Of a DNA stretch of 64,000 nucleotides, positions 1-9,080 are shown in pieces (within the stretch, counting starts at the first letter, position 1; the number at the start of each line of letters is the position of its first letter). A program made the translations under genes and the position numbers. Under the pieces are notes generated by a model. The model ran no database searches. It was not told where the DNA came from and saw only the letters and a list, made by a program, of their open reading frames with translations. The stretch is taken from the NCBI GenBank assembly GCA_002427525.1, contig DIRP01000004.1, positions 25,336 to 89,335 of the forward strand, written 5' to 3'. The DNA comes from Bacteroidales bacterium UBA5433 (GTDB lineage: Bacteria > Bacteroidota > Bacteroidia > Bacteroidales > UBA932).

Positions 1-1235
1 TATCTACTATTGAAGAAGAAGTTCAGATGCAAATGATGCAAGGCATCATTACAGATAAAAACCTGCGTTGTGAAATTCTGGAAAACATGTTGGTGTCTAA
101 GCTTATGCTTACACAAGCACGAATAGACAGCCTGACTGTAAATGAAGAATACGTAGAACTGGAGTTAGAAGGCAGGTTGCAGGATATCAAAACAAGGCTG
201 GGAGGAGAAAAAGCTACAGAAGAATACTTTCACAAACCCGTTTTCAAACTCAAACAGGAATGGCGTGAGTTGTTCCGTGAGCAAAGTCTTACACGTGACA
301 TGCAATCCACCATAACACAGGCTGTTCCCGCCCTTACCCCGAAAGATGTGGAGATCTTCTACAACAAAACACCCAAAGACAGCCTTCCCATTGTTCCCAT
401 CCAGTACAAATTAAGCCAGATTGTCCTCTACCCGCCCAAAGAAGAAGCCATCCTTATGGTCAAGGAGCGCTTATTGGAATTCAGAGAACGTATTATGAGC
501 GGGGACCGTTTCAGCACCCTGGCAAGCATGTACTCGCAGGATCCCTACTCTGCCCGCAGGGGTGGAGAACTTGGCATGGCCTCCAAGCAAATGTATTGGC
601 CGGCTTTTGGGGATGCAGCTATTGTCCTGAAAGAAGGTCAAGTATCGCAAATTGTAGAAACCCCGGACGGATTTCACTTAATTCAAATGATTGAGAAAGA
701 AGGAGATATGTTCAATGCCCGCCACATTCTTCTTAAACCGGAAGTGCTCACGGCAGACAGGATACAATGTCTGAACAAATTAGACAGCCTGGCCTCTGTT
801 ATCAGAGCAGACAGCACAACGTTTGAAAGAGCAGCCATCATATATTCAGAAGATCCACCTTCCAGACTCAACGGAGGACGCATGTCGGACGAAGAAACCG
901 GTTCCATGCTTTTTGAAAAGGATCAGCTCAATACAAACGATTACAACGTACTTCGAAATATGAAAGAAGGTGATATTTCTACGGCTTTTGAAAGCAGAGA
1001 CAATGAAGGACGTGAAGGCAACGTAATTTACAAGATTATCCGTCTTGAGAAGATTATACCCGCTCATACGGCCAGTTTCAAAGAAGACTACAATATCATT
1101 CAAAATATGGCTAATAACCAACAAATGCTCCGTGCCATTGAAAATTTCATAAAAGAAAAACAAGAGACAACATACATACGTATTGACCCCCTGTTCAGGG
1201 ACTGCGCTTTCAAACGAGAAGGCTGGATTAAGTAA
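1..1235 (+). CDS. PpiC-type peptidyl-prolyl isomerase (SurA-like), 5' end outside the window
   Basis: The reading frame is open from the first bases of the window (codons for STIEEEVQ precede the first ATG at 27), so the signal peptide and start lie upstream. About 410 residues are visible. Two parvulin-like segments can be seen, counted from the ATG at 27: roughly residues 120-220, with the signature RFSTLASMYSQDPYSARRGG, and 223-335, with FERAAIIYSEDPPSRLNGGR. Proteins of this architecture are periplasmic chaperones that assist outer-membrane protein folding, with the N-terminal part forming the chaperone lobe. The stop codon overlaps the start of the OstA-like gene (TAATG), implying translational coupling. 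The family assignment is firm; orthology to SurA itself is inference. Confidence 0.9.
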   Translation, partial: STIEEEVQMQMMQGIITDKNLRCEILENMLVSKLMLTQARIDSLTVNEEYVELELEGRLQDIKTRLGGEKATEEYFHKPVFKLKQEWRELFREQSLTRDMQSTITQAVPALTPKDVEIFYNKTPKDSLPIVPIQYKLSQIVLYPPKEEAILMVKERLLEFRERIMSGDRFSTLASMYSQDPYSARRGGELGMASKQMYWPAFGDAAIVLKEGQVSQIVETPDGFHLIQMIEKEGDMFNARHILLKPEVLTADRIQCLNKLDSLASVIRADSTTFERAAIIYSEDPPSRLNGGRMSDEETGSMLFEKDQLNTNDYNVLRNMKEGDISTAFESRDNEGREGNVIYKIIRLEKIIPAHTASFKEDYNIIQNMANNQQMLRAIENFIKEKQETTYIRIDPLFRDCAFKREGWIK

Positions 1236-3328
1236 TGAAAACATACCGGGTTTTTCTCTTTACGCTTCTTGGGTTCGGTCTTCTACTAACCCAAAGTAAC
1301 CTGTTGGCACAACAAACGGTACCAACCAGGAGTGAAGAGGACAAAATCTACCTGCTAAGTGCCCGGGAAGCTGAACTATTTGAACTTTTTGGAATCAATT
1401 ACCGTAAAGTAACGGGCCCGGCACGCTTCCTTCACAACAACACCTTTATTTTATGCGATACAGCAATCTGGAATACACGGGAGGACATTATTGACGCCAT
1501 TGGCAACGTAGAAATCATCCAGGAAGGTACAAGACTAACAGGTGAAACCATTCATTATATTGGAAACCAAAACATAGCCCAAGTCCGTGGAAAAGTAGTG
1601 GAATTGACAGATAAAGAAAACAACAGACTACGTACAAAACATCTGGATTTCAACACAAAAGACAGTATAGGCTACTTTTTCAACGGAGGAAGCATGCTGG
1701 ACACAAATGCGACCATAATGGAAAGTCGCCGGGGCTACTACTATTCAAAAGAAAAGCTTTTCTGTTTCTACGACAACGTAGAAATGGGAACTGACACGTT
1801 AAAGATCAAGGCGGATTCCCTTTATTACCACTCAGACCTGGAGCTTGCGAAATTTTGGGGTAACATACAAGCCTGGCATACAGACGGTTTTTTAACATCT
1901 GAACGAGGTACGTATGAAAAAAAACGGGAATGGTTCCATTTTTTAGATGATGTACTCATACTTACAGAAGAACAGGAAATACGTGCCGAAGATGTGTTCT
2001 ACGACCGGAACTGCAATTCCGGTACATTAAAACAAAACGTTCAGGTACGTGACACCACACAGCAAATCCTTGTTCTGGGAGACAGACTTGATTTCAGACG
2101 GAAACCCGACTGGGTACAGGTAACGGAAGACCCTGTATTTATTACGTATGAAATAGATAAGGAAACCCATGCCACAGATTCTCTTTTTCTGCGGGCAGAT
2201 ACCCTCCGCATTTTTACCACTACCTACGGATCCATGGATTCTCTGGAGAGGGTACAGGCATTGGCACGGCAATCCGAAAACCAACCAACGAATGCAGCCA
2301 ATAAGGCGGAAACAGTCAATTCCATGGATCTGTCAAAAGAAAACACCGGACAGACAGACTCACTGGACGTATTTATTGATATGACAGAAGTCCTGCAGTT
2401 TTTGTACAAAGAAGACAGCCTGCTGCTTGCTAATGTACGACACCAAGGTGACAGCCTGTTCAATACCATAGAAGTCCACTTTCTCTACGGATACAACAAC
2501 GTCCGGGTATTCAAAAGCGACCTGCAATCCGTATGTGATTCCATTGTATTTAACAGCATTGACTCTGTGCTGCGTCAATATGGCAAACCAATATTGTGGA
2601 ACGAAGAAAGCCAACTGAGTGCAGACAGCATCTGGTTCCGCTTTAGTCGCGACTCACTCTATCGGGTTGATTTGTACTCCAATGCCTTTCTTATATCGCA
2701 GGAAGAAGAAACGTTCTTTCATCAAATAAAGGCTGACCTTATGCAAGCCCATGTAAGGGAAAATGACGTTTACAGGTTTGATGCCTTAAAAAACACAAAA
2801 GCCCTTTTTTATATCCCCGAAGACAGCTTAATCACCTCTTTAAATATCAAAGAATGTGATGAAATGAATGTCTTCCTTAAAGAGAGAAAGGCACAACGGA
2901 TTATATACAAGCAAGCCATAAAGAGCGATATGATTCCCCTCTTTGACCTGCGCAAAGAACAGGAACGTCTGGCCGGCTTCTTGTGGAGGGAAGAGGAAAG
3001 ACCTAAAGACAACAAATCTATTACAGAGCGAACTATAAGAGACATAGTATACAACCCGGACAGCATCTATAAAGCACCTCTTTATCCCTATACATTACAG
3101 TATTTCCCCCTGGAACATGCCCGTTCTGCTGTTCTCCGTAACAGCAACAGGAATGAGGCACGGGAAGAACTCAGCCGCAGGGAATGGGAAACAGAAACAG
3201 AAAGCTCCCCCATTCAAAAACAGAAAGAGCTTCTTCATAAACAAAAAGAGCCCCCTCTTAAACAGAAAGGGCCCATTCCAAAACTTAAAGAAAGTGAATT
3301 AATGAGACAGGAAATTATACAGAAGTAA
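1235..3328 (+). CDS. OstA/LptA-like outer membrane biogenesis protein
   Basis: A 697-residue exported protein with an N-terminal hydrophobic segment ending near LLAQQ (signal peptide, residues 1-26). Residues about 35-290 have the OstA-like beta-jellyroll character (NTREDIIDAIGNVEIIQEGT, then RGKVVELTD), repeated in weaker form further on. Bacteroidota carry such long OstA-like proteins, thought to act in lipopolysaccharide transport across the periplasm; the precise role is inferred. The C-terminal 45 residues are a lysine/glutamine/proline-rich tail with repeated KQKE/KQKG units. The start overlaps the preceding stop (TAATG). The 3' end overlaps the convergent gene on the other strand by 30 bases. 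Confidence 0.85.
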   Translation: MKTYRVFLFTLLGFGLLLTQSNLLAQQTVPTRSEEDKIYLLSAREAELFELFGINYRKVTGPARFLHNNTFILCDTAIWNTREDIIDAIGNVEIIQEGTRLTGETIHYIGNQNIAQVRGKVVELTDKENNRLRTKHLDFNTKDSIGYFFNGGSMLDTNATIMESRRGYYYSKEKLFCFYDNVEMGTDTLKIKADSLYYHSDLELAKFWGNIQAWHTDGFLTSERGTYEKKREWFHFLDDVLILTEEQEIRAEDVFYDRNCNSGTLKQNVQVRDTTQQILVLGDRLDFRRKPDWVQVTEDPVFITYEIDKETHATDSLFLRADTLRIFTTTYGSMDSLERVQALARQSENQPTNAANKAETVNSMDLSKENTGQTDSLDVFIDMTEVLQFLYKEDSLLLANVRHQGDSLFNTIEVHFLYGYNNVRVFKSDLQSVCDSIVFNSIDSVLRQYGKPILWNEESQLSADSIWFRFSRDSLYRVDLYSNAFLISQEEETFFHQIKADLMQAHVRENDVYRFDALKNTKALFYIPEDSLITSLNIKECDEMNVFLKERKAQRIIYKQAIKSDMIPLFDLRKEQERLAGFLWREEERPKDNKSITERTIRDIVYNPDSIYKAPLYPYTLQYFPLEHARSAVLRNSNRNEAREELSRREWETETESSPIQKQKELLHKQKEPPLKQKGPIPKLKESELMRQEIIQK

Positions 3329-4015
3329 TGCGTCCCTGGCCTGATTCAGGTTCAGTTTATTCTCTGTAATGTACTGTTCCATCGCTTCTTTTTTATCCGG
3401 AAACAATTTCCTGAAATTCCGCTTTGTGGGATTGTACAACTTCTCACCATCATACAACAAAGCATAGTGGGCAATAGAGTAAGGTATCCTGCGCAGGCTT
3501 TGTAAGCGTACAGCCGTACTCCCTTCCAGACTATGTACCATATCCACGTTGGAAATAGAAGATGTCGCATCCGTTGTTCCGTATGCGCCAATTTTCTGGT
3601 CTGAATGTATGCTTACCACGGAACGCAGACAAATAGCAGTAGAAGCATCCGTTGCAAGAATACGTACCCACACCCTGTCATGTCTCAGGTACGTATCGGT
3701 ACCTATGGAAAGCAACCGGGCCGAATCCTGATTTTTCATAACCAGCGTGTCTTTTTGAGGAGAAATAAAATGCAGTTCTGAGCCAATCAAATAGATATTC
3801 ATAAGCCCTTCTGCAGAACTTCTGTCACGAAAAAGCACAGTCCCTTTTTGAAACTCCGAGTACATATAAATCATGTCATCCGGAAGTATCTCATTCAAGT
3901 CTTCCCCTATGGCTGCTTCAACAACACCACGTTTTACAGTTTGTGCACCTGCTATAGCAGGCAATAGCAATACCGCTGCTATCAGGGGTGCAATAGTCAG
4001 TGCAATTTTTTTCAT
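3299..4015 (-). CDS. Secreted protein of unknown function (Bacteroidota-type)
   Basis: I do not recognise a named domain. The protein is 238 residues from the ATG at 4015; an upstream in-frame GTG at 4021 is less likely. It begins with a clear signal peptide (MKKIALTIAPLIAAVLLL...AIAGAQ). The middle looks beta-rich (LLSIGTDTYLRHDRVWVRIL). The end, YNPTKRNFRKLFPDKKEAMEQ followed by a charged helix, resembles the tail common in secreted Bacteroidota hypothetical proteins. It lies 15 bases after glyA and is probably the last gene of the rpsF-rpsR-rplI-glyA transcript. Its 3' end overlaps the OstA-like gene on the opposite strand. Confidence 0.75.
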   Translation of the reverse strand: MKKIALTIAPLIAAVLLLPAIAGAQTVKRGVVEAAIGEDLNEILPDDMIYMYSEFQKGTVLFRDRSSAEGLMNIYLIGSELHFISPQKDTLVMKNQDSARLLSIGTDTYLRHDRVWVRILATDASTAICLRSVVSIHSDQKIGAYGTTDATSSISNVDMVHSLEGSTAVRLQSLRRIPYSIAHYALLYDGEKLYNPTKRNFRKLFPDKKEAMEQYITENKLNLNQARDALLLYNFLSH

Positions 4016-4030
4016 AATCACTTGTTTTAT

Positions 4031-5311
4031 TTACCAGGCGTACAAGGGTAACCCGCCCATGAGTTCTTTAACTCTTTTTTTAACGCGCTCAATTACAGCC
4101 TGATCTTCCGCATTGCTTAATACTTCATCTACCAGAGCCACAATGGTTTCCATATCATGTTCCTTCAACCCCCGTGTTGTAACAGCCGGTGTTCCCACAC
4201 GGATACCGGAAGTCTGGAAAGGAGAACGTGAATCATAAGGTACCATGTTCTTATTAACGGTGATATCTGCATGTACCAACACATTTTCTGCTACTTTTCC
4301 TGTCAGTTCCGGGAACTTGGAACGCAAATCAATCAATAGCAGATGATTGTCCGTTCCTCCCGTTACCAATGTGTAGTTACGGCTGGCAAAAGCGGCTGCC
4401 ATTGCCTGGGCATTTTTTTGTACCTGTATTTGGTAGGTTTTAAACTCGGGCTGCAAAGCTTCAAAAAAAGCTACTGCTTTAGCTGCAATTACGTGTTCCA
4501 AAGGACCACCCTGAACTCCCGGAAAGACACTGGAATTTATCAATGAAGACATTTTCCTGACTACACCTTTGGGCGTGGTAATGCCCCATGGATTTTCAAA
4601 ATCTTTTCCAATAAGGATAATACCTCCTCTGGGTCCACGAAGTGTTTTGTGTGTGGTTGATGTAACAATGTGGGCATGTTTCACAGGATTGTCCAACAAT
4701 CCGGTAGCAATTAATCCTGCCGGATGGGCCATGTCTACCATAAAAATAGCTCCCACGGCATCTGCTATCTTGCGCATTCTTGCATAATCCCACTCCCTTG
4801 GATAAGCAGAACCACCGCCAATAATCATCTTGGGTTTGTGCTCCAGGGCCAGACGCTCCATTTCATCGTAATTGATAGCACCCGTATCCCGGTCCAGCGT
4901 ATAGGCTATGGGATTATATAGAATTCCCGAAAAATTAACCGGTGATCCGTGTGTAAGGTGTCCGCCATGTGCAAGATCCAACCCCATAAAGGTATCACCG
5001 GGTTTCAGACATGCCAGGAAAACAGCCATGTTTGCTTGCGCACCCGAGTGAGGCTGCACATTGGCATATTCTGCCTGGAAGAGTTCACAAATCCTGTCAA
5101 TGCAAAGCTGTTCAGACTTATCAACCACTTCACACCCTCCGTAATAACGTGCTCCGGGATATCCTTCTGCGTATTTATTGGTTAACACAGATCCCATAGC
5201 ATTCAACACCTGTGAGCTTACAAAATTCTCAGAGGCTATCAATTCAATTCCGTTAGTTTGACGGCTTTCCTCTTTTCTAATAAGATCAAAAAGTGCAATA
5301 TCTTGTTTCAT
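4031..5311 (-). CDS. glyA: Serine hydroxymethyltransferase
   Basis: A cytoplasmic PLP enzyme of 426 residues interconverting serine plus tetrahydrofolate with glycine plus 5,10-methylene-tetrahydrofolate, the main one-carbon source. The PLP lysine lies in the invariant [14 protein letters not shown] stretch around residue 220. Other family hallmarks are IELIASENF near residue 22, [13 protein letters not shown] near 48, PHSGAQAN near 92 and [14 protein letters not shown] near the C-terminus. Length is normal for bacterial enzymes. It lies 11 bases downstream of rplI on the same strand, so it is probably co-transcribed with the small ribosomal cluster. One-carbon units made here also feed the formyl donor used by Fmt, encoded further along. 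Confidence 0.98.
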   Translation of the reverse strand: MKQDIALFDLIRKEESRQTNGIELIASENFVSSQVLNAMGSVLTNKYAEGYPGARYYGGCEVVDKSEQLCIDRICELFQAEYANVQPHSGAQANMAVFLACLKPGDTFMGLDLAHGGHLTHGSPVNFSGILYNPIAYTLDRDTGAINYDEMERLALEHKPKMIIGGGSAYPREWDYARMRKIADAVGAIFMVDMAHPAGLIATGLLDNPVKHAHIVTSTTHKTLRGPRGGIILIGKDFENPWGITTPKGVVRKMSSLINSSVFPGVQGGPLEHVIAAKAVAFFEALQPEFKTYQIQVQKNAQAMAAAFASRNYTLVTGGTDNHLLLIDLRSKFPELTGKVAENVLVHADITVNKNMVPYDSRSPFQTSGIRVGTPAVTTRGLKEHDMETIVALVDEVLSNAEDQAVIERVKKRVKELMGGLPLYAW

Positions 5312-5322
5312 AGTTATTCAAT

Positions 5323-5775
5323 TTATTCTTCCCCCGCTATTTCCACCTCTACCGTAGCTGAAATGTCACGGTATATTTTCACAACCGCCTGATGCATACC
5401 GACTTCTTTCAAGGCATCTTTTCCGGGGAACGTTATATTCCTCCGGTCAACTTCTATACCTTGCACTGCCAGAGCTTCTGCTACCTGAATGTTATTCACA
5501 GAACCAAACACCTTTCCGGTACTGCTGACCTTAGTGGTAATCCGTACTTGACTTCCTTCCAATTTGGCAGCCAATGCCTGCGCCTCTTCGCGGATTTGAG
5601 CTTCTTTGTGCGCACGCTGACGCATGTTTTCCTCATGTATTTTCTTTGCAGAAGAAGTAGCCATAACAGCCATGCCTTTGGGAATAAGGTAGTTGGTTGC
5701 ATAACCGTTTCGCACCTGTACCACGTCATCTTTATCTCCCAGGTTGGGAACATCCTGCTTTAAAATAATTTCCAT
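5323..5775 (-). CDS. rplI: 50S ribosomal protein L9
   Basis: A 150-residue L9 of the usual two-domain form: an N-terminal globular domain beginning MEIILKQDVPNLGDKDDVVQV with the NYLIPKGMA motif, a long connecting helix (about residues 45-75, charged), and a C-terminal rRNA-binding domain. It binds 23S rRNA near the L1 stalk. It is the third gene of rpsF-rpsR-rplI. The ATG is preceded by a strong Shine-Dalgarno sequence (AAGGAGGA), which overlaps the rpsR stop codon and fixes this start. Confidence 0.98.
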   Translation of the reverse strand: MEIILKQDVPNLGDKDDVVQVRNGYATNYLIPKGMAVMATSSAKKIHEENMRQRAHKEAQIREEAQALAAKLEGSQVRITTKVSSTGKVFGSVNNIQVAEALAVQGIEVDRRNITFPGKDALKEVGMHQAVVKIYRDISATVEVEIAGEE

Positions 5776-5781
5776 ACCTCG

Positions 5782-5789
5782 TCCTCCTT
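5782..5789 (-). promoter_or_regulatory. Shine-Dalgarno sequence of rplI
   Basis: AAGGAGGA on the minus strand, with 7 bases between GGAGG and the ATG. It begins within the TAA stop codon of rpsR, so termination and re-initiation sites are fused. Strong SD sequences are unusual in Bacteroidota. Confidence 0.8.
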
Positions 5790-6051
5790 ATTTAAGTAAA
5801 TCCGTAACATAGGGCAGTAAGGCCAGGTGCCTGGCACGCTTGACGGCCTGCGCTACTTTGCGCTGGTATTTTAAAGATGTACCGGTAAGCCTGCGGGGCA
5901 GAATCTTACCTTGCTCGTTCAAAAAACGTTTCAAAAATTCGGGATCTTTATAATCTATATACTTAATCCCTGCTTTTTTAAAACGGCAGTATTTTTTCTT
6001 TTTTACCTCTACTGTAGGAGGGTTTAAAAAACGAATTTCTTTATTTGCCAT
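5788..6051 (-). CDS. rpsR: 30S ribosomal protein S18
   Basis: An 87-residue S18 with the conserved core [22 protein letters not shown] followed by [26 protein letters not shown], which binds S6 and 16S rRNA on the 30S platform. It sits two bases after rpsF and before rplI. Translation should start from a strong SD (AGGAGGA) made of the last codons of rpsF. This is noteworthy because S6, S18 and S21 form the platform that buries the anti-SD of Bacteroidota ribosomes. Confidence 0.98.
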   Translation of the reverse strand: MANKEIRFLNPPTVEVKKKKYCRFKKAGIKYIDYKDPEFLKRFLNEQGKILPRRLTGTSLKYQRKVAQAVKRARHLALLPYVTDLLK

Positions 6052-6053
6052 AA

Positions 6054-6473
6054 TTAATCCTCCTCGTCAAGTTCAATATCATCCTCCAATTCCGGTTTGA
6101 TAACCTTTGGGGCAGGTTTTTCTTCCTTTACAGGTATTTCCTCCTTTACCGAATTGTTTCTTCTTTCTGCATATGCAATGGCATGTTTATCCATGGCGAA
6201 AGTCAAAAAACGGATAACCCGTTCATCCCTGCGGTATTGAAGTTCCAATTTCGCAATGAATTCCGGATCCGCCATAAAGCCAATCAAATGGTAAAAACCA
6301 GTTGACTTTTTCTGGATAGGATAGGCTAATTTTTTCAGCCCCCAGTCCTCTTCGTAAACAATCCGGCCCTCGTTTGCCAGGATTAGATCACGATACTTTG
6401 CAACCGCTTCCTTCATCTGAGCATCAGACAAAACGGGAGTTAAAATGAAAACGGTTTCGTACTGTTTAAGCAT
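6054..6473 (-). CDS. rpsF: 30S ribosomal protein S6 with acidic tail
   Basis: A 139-residue S6. The N-terminal ferredoxin-like fold ([20 protein letters not shown], then [20 protein letters not shown]) occupies residues 1-110. After that comes an extension of about 30 residues rich in Lys, Pro and Glu, ending in [10 protein letters not shown]6 binds S18 on the 30S platform. It is the first gene of the operon, with a consensus promoter about 40 bases upstream. There is no SD before rpsF itself, in contrast to the next two genes. Confidence 0.97.
   Translation of the reverse strand: MLKQYETVFILTPVLSDAQMKEAVAKYRDLILANEGRIVYEEDWGLKKLAYPIQKKSTGFYHLIGFMADPEFIAKLELQYRRDERVIRFLTFAMDKHAIAYAERRNNSVKEEIPVKEEKPAPKVIKPELEDDIELDEED
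6058..6064 (-). promoter_or_regulatory. Shine-Dalgarno sequence of rpsR embedded in the end of rpsF
   Basis: AGGAGGA on the minus strand, 7 bases from GGAGG to the rpsR ATG. It is formed by the GAG GAG GAT codons encoding the last acidic residues of S6, just before the rpsF stop TAA. Confidence 0.8.
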
Positions 6474-6510
6474 AGTAATTGGTTATTAATTAAATATTAT
6501 AAAAGGGTTG

Positions 6511-6541
6511 CAAAGATAGGAAATTCCTGCACCCTCGCAAA
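6511..6541 (-). promoter_or_regulatory. Consensus primary sigma promoter of rpsF operon
   Basis: On the minus strand a -33 TTTG (6541-6538), 19 bases of spacer and a -7 TATCTTTG (6518-6511) match the Bacteroidota consensus TTTG/TAnnTTTG. The predicted start is near 6505, giving a leader of about 30 bases. The core TATCTTTGCAACCC is identical to that of the rplP promoter. Confidence 0.85.
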
Positions 6542-6562
6542 TTTTATTTTTAACAGATCCTG

Positions 6563-8020
6563 CTATGCTTTAACAGGTGCGTTTTTCAACGTTTCTACCA
6601 GCAAGTCCCAGAACTTTTGAACAGTGGGAATCAGACAACGTTCATCCGGTGAATGGGGGGAGCGGATAGTAGGACCAAAAGAAATCATATCCCAGTGGGG
6701 GTAGTGACCTCCAAGAATACCGCATTCCAGACCTGCGTGGATGGCTTTCACCTCTGCATCTTTACCATACATATCTTTGTAGGTTTTCAACATTGTCTGC
6801 AATATGGGAGAGTCCATATTAGGTTGCCATCCGGGGTATGCTCCGGTGAATGAATAGCTGGCCCCAATGTTGGCAAAGCAGCAGGCAAGAGCTGTACCCA
6901 TATCGGTTTTGGCAGTATCTACCATACTGCGCAACAAGCAGTGCACTTCCATTTTTCCTTTTTTTACCCTAAAAATGGCAAGGTTGGAAGAGGTTTCTAC
7001 CAGACCGGGCATGGAAGAACTCATAGCCCATACACCATTTGGAGCAGCATAAACAGCCCTGACTATTTTAAGAGCCGTTTCCTCCGGAATCATTTCAGAA
7101 GGCACTTCAGCCGGCATTACGGAGACTGTCAGACCGGGATCCACTAATTTTAATTCTGCTCCAATAGTTGCAGCTATATCGGCAACTGTTTTTTCTACAC
7201 AAGCTTTTTTACCGGGCTCGTAACAAATAATGGCATCTGCTTCCCGCGGAATAGCATTCCTTAAATCCCCGCCTTCTGCAGAGGCAATGCGAATACCGCA
7301 CGTTTCAATAAGTTTGTACAGTATGCGCACCAAAATTTTGTTAGCATTCCCCCTACCCAGAATAATATCCATCCCACTGTGACCTCCTTTCAACCCGGTA
7401 ATATTTATACGGGCACTCTCCCATCCTGCAGGAACCTGTTCGGGCCTGTACTCCAATTTAAACGAACCATCTTCTCCACCGGCACATCCCACGTAAAGTT
7501 CTCCTTCATCTTCCGAGTCCATATTCAACAGAACACTACCTTTCAAAATTCCCGGTTCCAGTCCCCTGGCACCGGTCATTCCCGTTTCCTCATCTGTTGT
7601 GATAAGTACTTCTAATGGACCGTGTACCAAATCATCGGCTTCCAGCACTGCCATAGCAGCAGCCACTCCCATTCCGTTATCAGCCCCCAGTGTAGTCCCG
7701 GTAGCATAAACCCAATCCCCCTCTACCCTTGGAACAATTGGATCTTTCTCAAAATCATGAACGGTATCGTTGTTTTTTTGGGGAACCATATCCATATGTG
7801 CCTGCAAAATAATACCCTTCCTGTTTTCCATACCGGGTGTAGCCGGCTTACGGATAATAACGTTCCCAATACCGTCAACCAGGGTTTCCAGCCCTAACTT
7901 TTTTCCGTAATCTGCCATAAAGGCGCGGATTTTTTCTTCTTTTTTTGAAGGCCTTGGAATTTGTGTTAATGCGTAAAATTGTTTCCATACCCTTTCGGGT
8001 TTTAGATTCCTAATGTCCAT
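6563..8020 (-). CDS. pepD: Aminoacyl-histidine dipeptidase (M20C peptidase)
   Basis: A 485-residue cytosolic metallopeptidase that hydrolyses Xaa-His and other dipeptides using a two-zinc centre. Metal-binding motifs are visible: the AHMDMVPQ stretch near residue 78, GADNGMG near 115 (bridging Asp), TTDEETGMTGARGL near 145 (catalytic Glu and metal Glu), MDSEDE near 172, and a C-terminal His in the IHAGLECG region near 435. Length matches the PepD family (about 485). It is the last gene of a minus-strand set following the DUF4831 gene (10-base gap) and the acyltransferase. No SD is visible before the ATG. Confidence 0.96.
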   Translation of the reverse strand: MDIRNLKPERVWKQFYALTQIPRPSKKEEKIRAFMADYGKKLGLETLVDGIGNVIIRKPATPGMENRKGIILQAHMDMVPQKNNDTVHDFEKDPIVPRVEGDWVYATGTTLGADNGMGVAAAMAVLEADDLVHGPLEVLITTDEETGMTGARGLEPGILKGSVLLNMDSEDEGELYVGCAGGEDGSFKLEYRPEQVPAGWESARINITGLKGGHSGMDIILGRGNANKILVRILYKLIETCGIRIASAEGGDLRNAIPREADAIICYEPGKKACVEKTVADIAATIGAELKLVDPGLTVSVMPAEVPSEMIPEETALKIVRAVYAAPNGVWAMSSSMPGLVETSSNLAIFRVKKGKMEVHCLLRSMVDTAKTDMGTALACCFANIGASYSFTGAYPGWQPNMDSPILQTMLKTYKDMYGKDAEVKAIHAGLECGILGGHYPHWDMISFGPTIRSPHSPDERCLIPTVQKFWDLLVETLKNAPVKA

Positions 8021-8030
8021 ATAACTCGTT

Positions 8031-9080
8031 TTAATTAATGATAAAATTTAGTATTTGTCCTTTTTGATAAACGGGGATGCGAGCCTGAAGCAACTCCTTC
8101 TGCCCGTCAACAAGCCGTGCCAACACAACAGCAGGCTGCCTGTAGTACAAACGAATACCGGAACGCAGTTTGCTTTCGTCTGTATAAACATTCAAAGCCG
8201 GTTGTTCTTTTTCTACATCCAGTTCCAGGGTTATGGGGCGTCCTCCAATAGTTTCTGCCGGCAACAAACCATCCGTTTCTGAAAACCGGAAAGCAACATA
8301 ACGGGTCCTGTCTTTATCGGGCAGCACATCTGCAGAAAGATGTGTTCTGCCTGTAATGGTTTCTCCTAAAAAAAGTTTCAGGTATTCTTCTTCCATACGT
8401 CTCATTTCTTCGACAGCAGCCCCCATAGCCTCTCCACTATATACAGCATCTGTATCACCCGTAATGATGGCAAAACGAATTTCGCGCAACTGAAAAATTT
8501 TTTGAGCGGCTTCTTCTGCCCGCTGCTCCTGTGTCTTTTCTACCAACTGAGTTTGTTGTACGGGAATAGCGGAAACCTCACGCCCTTGAACCAATGAGCG
8601 GTACAAGGTGGTTTGTTCTTCTTTCAGGTTTTGAATAATCCCCGCATCAGACACATCCTGAAGCCTGTCCGCAGAGGGAAACCGCCAATTGTTATCCTTG
8701 TGTACATAAGCGTCAGACAAGAAAACCAAACCTTGTGAAGTCAATTGCAAAAACCATGGCTCTGTTTTCCCCTGAGTCAGGTTTACCATATAGAGGGAAT
8801 GCGGATCGGCCTCTAACATGGGAGTCATTTCTATACGCGTCAATTCATACGTAGTGGTTTTTGACTGGCCTGCCTCTATTCCCAGGTATTTCCTGGCATA
8901 CCGGGCGTACGGACCGGGGCTAAAATTGGTATATTGTGCTTCAGCCACAATCCGGACACATGTACGCGGCAAGCTGTACACAACCGCCCCTTGTGGCAGC
9001 TGCTGCCCTTCTGTTACGGGCTGTCCGCTCAAAGGCACCCAAAGACAAAGGGTCAGTAGTAAAATAATCAGTTTTTTCAT
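8031..9080 (-). CDS. DUF4831 family exported protein
   Basis: A 349-residue protein with an N-terminal signal peptide (MKKLIILLLTLCLWVPLSGQ). The body matches what I recall as the Bacteroidota DUF4831 family: PQGAVVYSLPRTCVRIVAEA at the start, GPYARYARKYLG near residue 58, and the middle segment QLREIRFAIITGDTDAVYSG. Function is unknown. A periplasmic or outer-membrane-facing role is inferred from the signal peptide. The start overlaps the stop of the upstream acyltransferase gene by four bases, so it is translationally coupled to it and followed by pepD. Confidence 0.85.
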   Translation of the reverse strand: MKKLIILLLTLCLWVPLSGQPVTEGQQLPQGAVVYSLPRTCVRIVAEAQYTNFSPGPYARYARKYLGIEAGQSKTTTYELTRIEMTPMLEADPHSLYMVNLTQGKTEPWFLQLTSQGLVFLSDAYVHKDNNWRFPSADRLQDVSDAGIIQNLKEEQTTLYRSLVQGREVSAIPVQQTQLVEKTQEQRAEEAAQKIFQLREIRFAIITGDTDAVYSGEAMGAAVEEMRRMEEEYLKLFLGETITGRTHLSADVLPDKDRTRYVAFRFSETDGLLPAETIGGRPITLELDVEKEQPALNVYTDESKLRSGIRLYYRQPAVVLARLVDGQKELLQARIPVYQKGQILNFIIN

